A DNA stretch of 64,000 nucleotides from Desulforapulum autotrophicum (GTDB lineage Bacteria > Desulfobacterota > Desulfobacteria > Desulfobacterales > Desulfolunaceae). A model generated the notes under the pieces. The model did not search any database, had not been told where the DNA came from, and saw nothing but the letters and a program-made list of their open reading frames with translations. The stretch spans positions 124,001-188,000 of the forward strand of contig DYJE01000001.1 in assembly GCA_020723285.1 (NCBI GenBank), in the 5' to 3' direction. How positions within the stretch are numbered: the first letter of the stretch is position 1; every line of letters starts with the position of its first letter. Shown piece by piece: positions 63,406 to 64,000 of the stretch. The position numbers and the translations under genes were made by a program.

Positions 63406-64000
63406 TCATGACGTCCGGGCCTCTTTGATTTTAGCCAGATTTTCCTGATATTTGTCCATTTTATCTTTTGATTCCTGATGTTGTGAACGAACTTTTTCCA
63501 CCACATCGTCAGGAGCCTTGGACATAAATGCTTCGTTGGACAGTTTTTTGGATATGGTTTCCACGTCCTTGGACAGTTTGGCGATGGATTTTTCAAGCCG
63601 TTCCACCTCCTTGTCAAAATCAATGACCCCTTCAAGATTGACGTAAAGGCTCGATTCACCAACAATGGCTGTGGCCGATGACCGGGGTTTCTCTCCGTCT
63701 TCTCTCACGTCAAAGGAATCAAGACGTGATAGAACCATGATCATGTCCTTGAATTTCCATGCAGTCTGTCTCTCGGAGTCAACATCGCTCTGAATCACGG
63801 CAGCCAGATTCTGGGACGGATTGATGTTCATTTCACCACGTATGTTCCGGACACCTGAAATCACGCCCATCACAAATTCCATGTCCTTTTCCGAATCAAG
63901 ATCTTCAAGTGCGCCAAAATCGTCAAGATCCGCCGGAAACACAGCGTTCATCACAGAGCCTCTGACTCCCGGAAGTTTACCCCAGATCTCTTCGGTCACA
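63406..64000 (-). CDS. valS: Valyl-tRNA synthetase, C-terminal part (partial at window end)
   Basis: 3' end of the class I enzyme that charges tRNA-Val. The frame is open to the window edge; a 'VTEEIWGKLPG' block (end of the anticodon-binding domain) is at the cut, with its Val codon GTG not a real start. 'VISGVRNIRGEMNINPSQ' follows. The tail is a two-helix coiled coil (about the last 90 residues; 'VERLEKSIAKLSKDVETISKKLS') that contacts tRNA, with 'NEAFMSKAPDDVVEK' as a family marker. The catalytic part lies beyond this window. Confidence 0.93.
   Translation of the reverse strand, partial: VTEEIWGKLPGVRGSVMNAVFPADLDDFGALEDLDSEKDMEFVMGVISGVRNIRGEMNINPSQNLAAVIQSDVDSERQTAWKFKDMIMVLSRLDSFDVREDGEKPRSSATAIVGESSLYVNLEGVIDFDKEVERLEKSIAKLSKDVETISKKLSNEAFMSKAPDDVVEKVRSQHQESKDKMDKYQENLAKIKEARTS

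Overview
The window is a moderate-GC bacterial chromosome segment. It looks like a strictly anaerobic sulfate reducer of the Desulfobacterota, probably Desulfobacterales-like. The main support is an adenylate kinase whose lid carries exactly the Cys-X5-His-X15-Cys-X2-Cys metal site known from Desulfovibrio gigas, a DVU0772-family protein, a DUF3786/Fe-S protein, rubredoxins, ferritin-like proteins and cytochrome bd. I see no rRNA, tRNA, CRISPR array, insertion sequence, integrase or phage gene. The segment is dense, single-copy and chromosomal in character. The taxonomic call is an inference.

Layout. 1-14.3 kb is housekeeping: the 3' end of metG, glutamate synthase gltB-gltD, prfA-prmC, rpmE, rho, coaE, adk, rpsU and folC. 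14.3-19.5 kb is a signalling island on the minus strand: a cyclase-FHA fusion, a secreted-type endonuclease/exonuclease/phosphatase protein, a double-FHA protein and a membrane-anchored protein-kinase-like protein. 19.8-25.6 kb holds two divergent units around a palindromic operator: a FadR-like regulator with GlpD on one side, and an FGGY-family kinase with an alkylglycerone-phosphate-synthase (AGPS) homologue on the other. 25.7-35.6 kb is rich in oxygen and redox functions: a short rubredoxin with Cys-X-Cys, a DUF3786 protein, cytochrome bd, a ferritin-like protein, NDH-2 and a tandem-rubredoxin NADH oxidoreductase. 35.6-39.7 kb is a tightly overlapping operon: sfsA, an SRPBCC-epimerase fusion, a polytopic membrane protein and a rhodanese-ferritin fusion.

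39.7-46.8 kb is a convergent pair of lipoprotein gene sets meeting at one bidirectional terminator: LpoB-like, COG3014-like, three LPP20-like, one CsgG-like and a Pro/Lys-rich transglutaminase-like protein. 47-64 kb returns to mixed functions: a lipid A-type acyltransferase, a Cys-rich mini-protein, a zinc-ribbon membrane protein, two divergent DHH-CBS proteins (one fused to a tRNA nucleotidyltransferase), an ACT/DUF711 pair, trpS-scpA-scpB, an Rrf2 regulator, a membrane aspartic protease, a CHASE2 cyclase, nadC and the 3' end of valS.

The strongest candidate for something undescribed is the FadR/GlpD/FGGY kinase/AGPS locus. Together these genes could phosphorylate an alkylglycerol, oxidise it and exchange its ether chain, under control of an acyl-CoA-type sensor. 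The envelope lipoprotein cluster and the FHA/kinase/cyclase island come next. All functional links are inferred from gene content and order, not from experiment.
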